From: Bifidobacterium primatium
Lineage (GTDB): Bacteria; Actinomycetota; Actinomycetes; Actinomycetales; Bifidobacteriaceae
Direction: 5' to 3'
NCBI RefSeq assembly: GCF_002802875.1
Contig: NZ_PEBI01000001.1
Span: 893,830-957,829, forward strand
DNA length: 64,000 nucleotides
Below, piece after piece: positions 63,439 through 64,000 of the stretch (its first letter is position 1; every line of letters starts with the position of its first letter). The notes beneath the pieces are model-generated. The model was given only the letters and a program-made list of their open reading frames with translations. It was not told the origin of the DNA and ran no database searches. The position numbers and the translations under genes were made by a program.

Positions 63439-64000
63439 ATGACGTCTCCGGAAGCCTTCGACGAGCGCAAGGCCCGTCAGCAATTCGTACGCGACAGGCA
63501 GAAGATCGTGTTCACCATCGCGATCGCACTGTTGGCCGTGATTCTTGTGGTGGCTTTCTTGTTCTATTTCGGTGTGCTCGGCAAGTCCTCGTCGGCCAAG
63601 GCCGCGGAGAAGCCGAACTACGGCGTCATCGCGCCGTGCGCGACGACCGATAACACCGGCACCGCCAAGACGGTGGCGAACGGCAACGTCACCGTTCGCG
63701 TGCTGAACGGCACCGACAAGTCGGGTCTGGCCAACGCCGTGAGCAGCGCGCTGAAGAACCGCGGCTTCGTGACCAAGGGCGTGGCCGACTACCCGGGCAC
63801 CACCACGCTGAAGCGCACGGAGATCCGGTTCGGCAAGAACGCCATCAACCAGGCGTACACCGTCGCCGGTCACTTCAACGACGCCATCATGCGTATGGAC
63901 GATCGTTCCGACAAGCTCGTCGATGTCGTCATCGGCTCCACGTTCTCCACGCTGACCGACGAAAACGCGGTGAAGACCGGCGCCGACCAGCAGATCACGT
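63439..64000 (+). CDS. LytR_C-domain protein, cut by the right edge
   Basis: At least 187 residues are visible, with an open end. A short basic N-terminus and one membrane helix (about 22-45) precede an extracellular region with VTVRVLNGTDKSGLANAVSSALKNRGF, the LytR C-terminal domain motif. It has no catalytic LCP domain. Its function is uncertain, probably cell-wall related. It follows ispE by 65 bp on the same strand and may be part of the operon. Confidence 0.8.
   Translation, partial: MTSPEAFDERKARQQFVRDRQKIVFTIAIALLAVILVVAFLFYFGVLGKSSSAKAAEKPNYGVIAPCATTDNTGTAKTVANGNVTVRVLNGTDKSGLANAVSSALKNRGFVTKGVADYPGTTTLKRTEIRFGKNAINQAYTVAGHFNDAIMRMDDRSDKLVDVVIGSTFSTLTDENAVKTGADQQIT

Overview
The window is a high-GC actinobacterial chromosome segment that most resembles Bifidobacterium. 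The evidence is the GC-rich coding, sortase-anchored pilus genes, an MsiK-type sugar ATPase, LacI-controlled glycan genes, and the actinobacterial order rpf - rsmA (ksgA) - ispE at the right end. The species cannot be named from the sequence alone. Both edges cut a gene.

Layout. 1-5810 (minus strand): a sortase-dependent pilus locus with a large tip adhesin that carries a nine-base homopolymer at the start of its signal peptide, followed by a major pilin cut by the left edge. 6154-8653: tRNA-Gly, then an AT-rich promoter and a two-gene AAA ATPase/TOPRIM-like pair, probably a phage-defence module. 8731-24186: housekeeping and stress genes: HtpX, a LysR regulator, FprA-type ferredoxin-NADP reductase, an amino-acid permease with an asparaginase, a P1B-type metal ATPase, HtrA, Tgt and a nitroreductase. 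24434-33886: an integrative mobilizable element of about 9.4 kb in tRNA-Leu(CAG). It has perfect 27-bp att repeats, a tyrosine integrase, an AlpA-like and an XRE regulator, a RepA-like ATPase with iteron-like repeats near both ends, and a large MobF relaxase-helicase. No type IV secretion genes are present.

34244-49155: a membrane protein of unknown function, MetY, MsrAB, an FMN reductase, a GntR regulator, Dcd, a LacI regulator, a P2-type cation ATPase, an RlmB-like methyltransferase, a DUF4032-like protein and the MsiK-like ATPase. 49464-54302: a glycosyltransferase, then a GH43 - sugar symporter - LacI cluster, probably for arabino-oligosaccharides. 55163-64000: a Ser/Thr kinase, a DsbA-like protein, tRNA-Thr, a structured leader RNA, the Rpf/G5 cell-wall protein, RsmA, IspE and a partial LytR_C protein.

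The most unusual content is intergenic. Four unrelated repeat families (15877-16108; 16182-16507 with a second site at 46022-46111; 47611-47758; 54814-55036) are mostly imperfect palindromes repeated every 50-53 bp, close to five turns of B-DNA. Several genes also have short tandem duplications that span or touch their stop codon. These patterns, the homopolymer switch and the leader RNA before rpf are the main leads.
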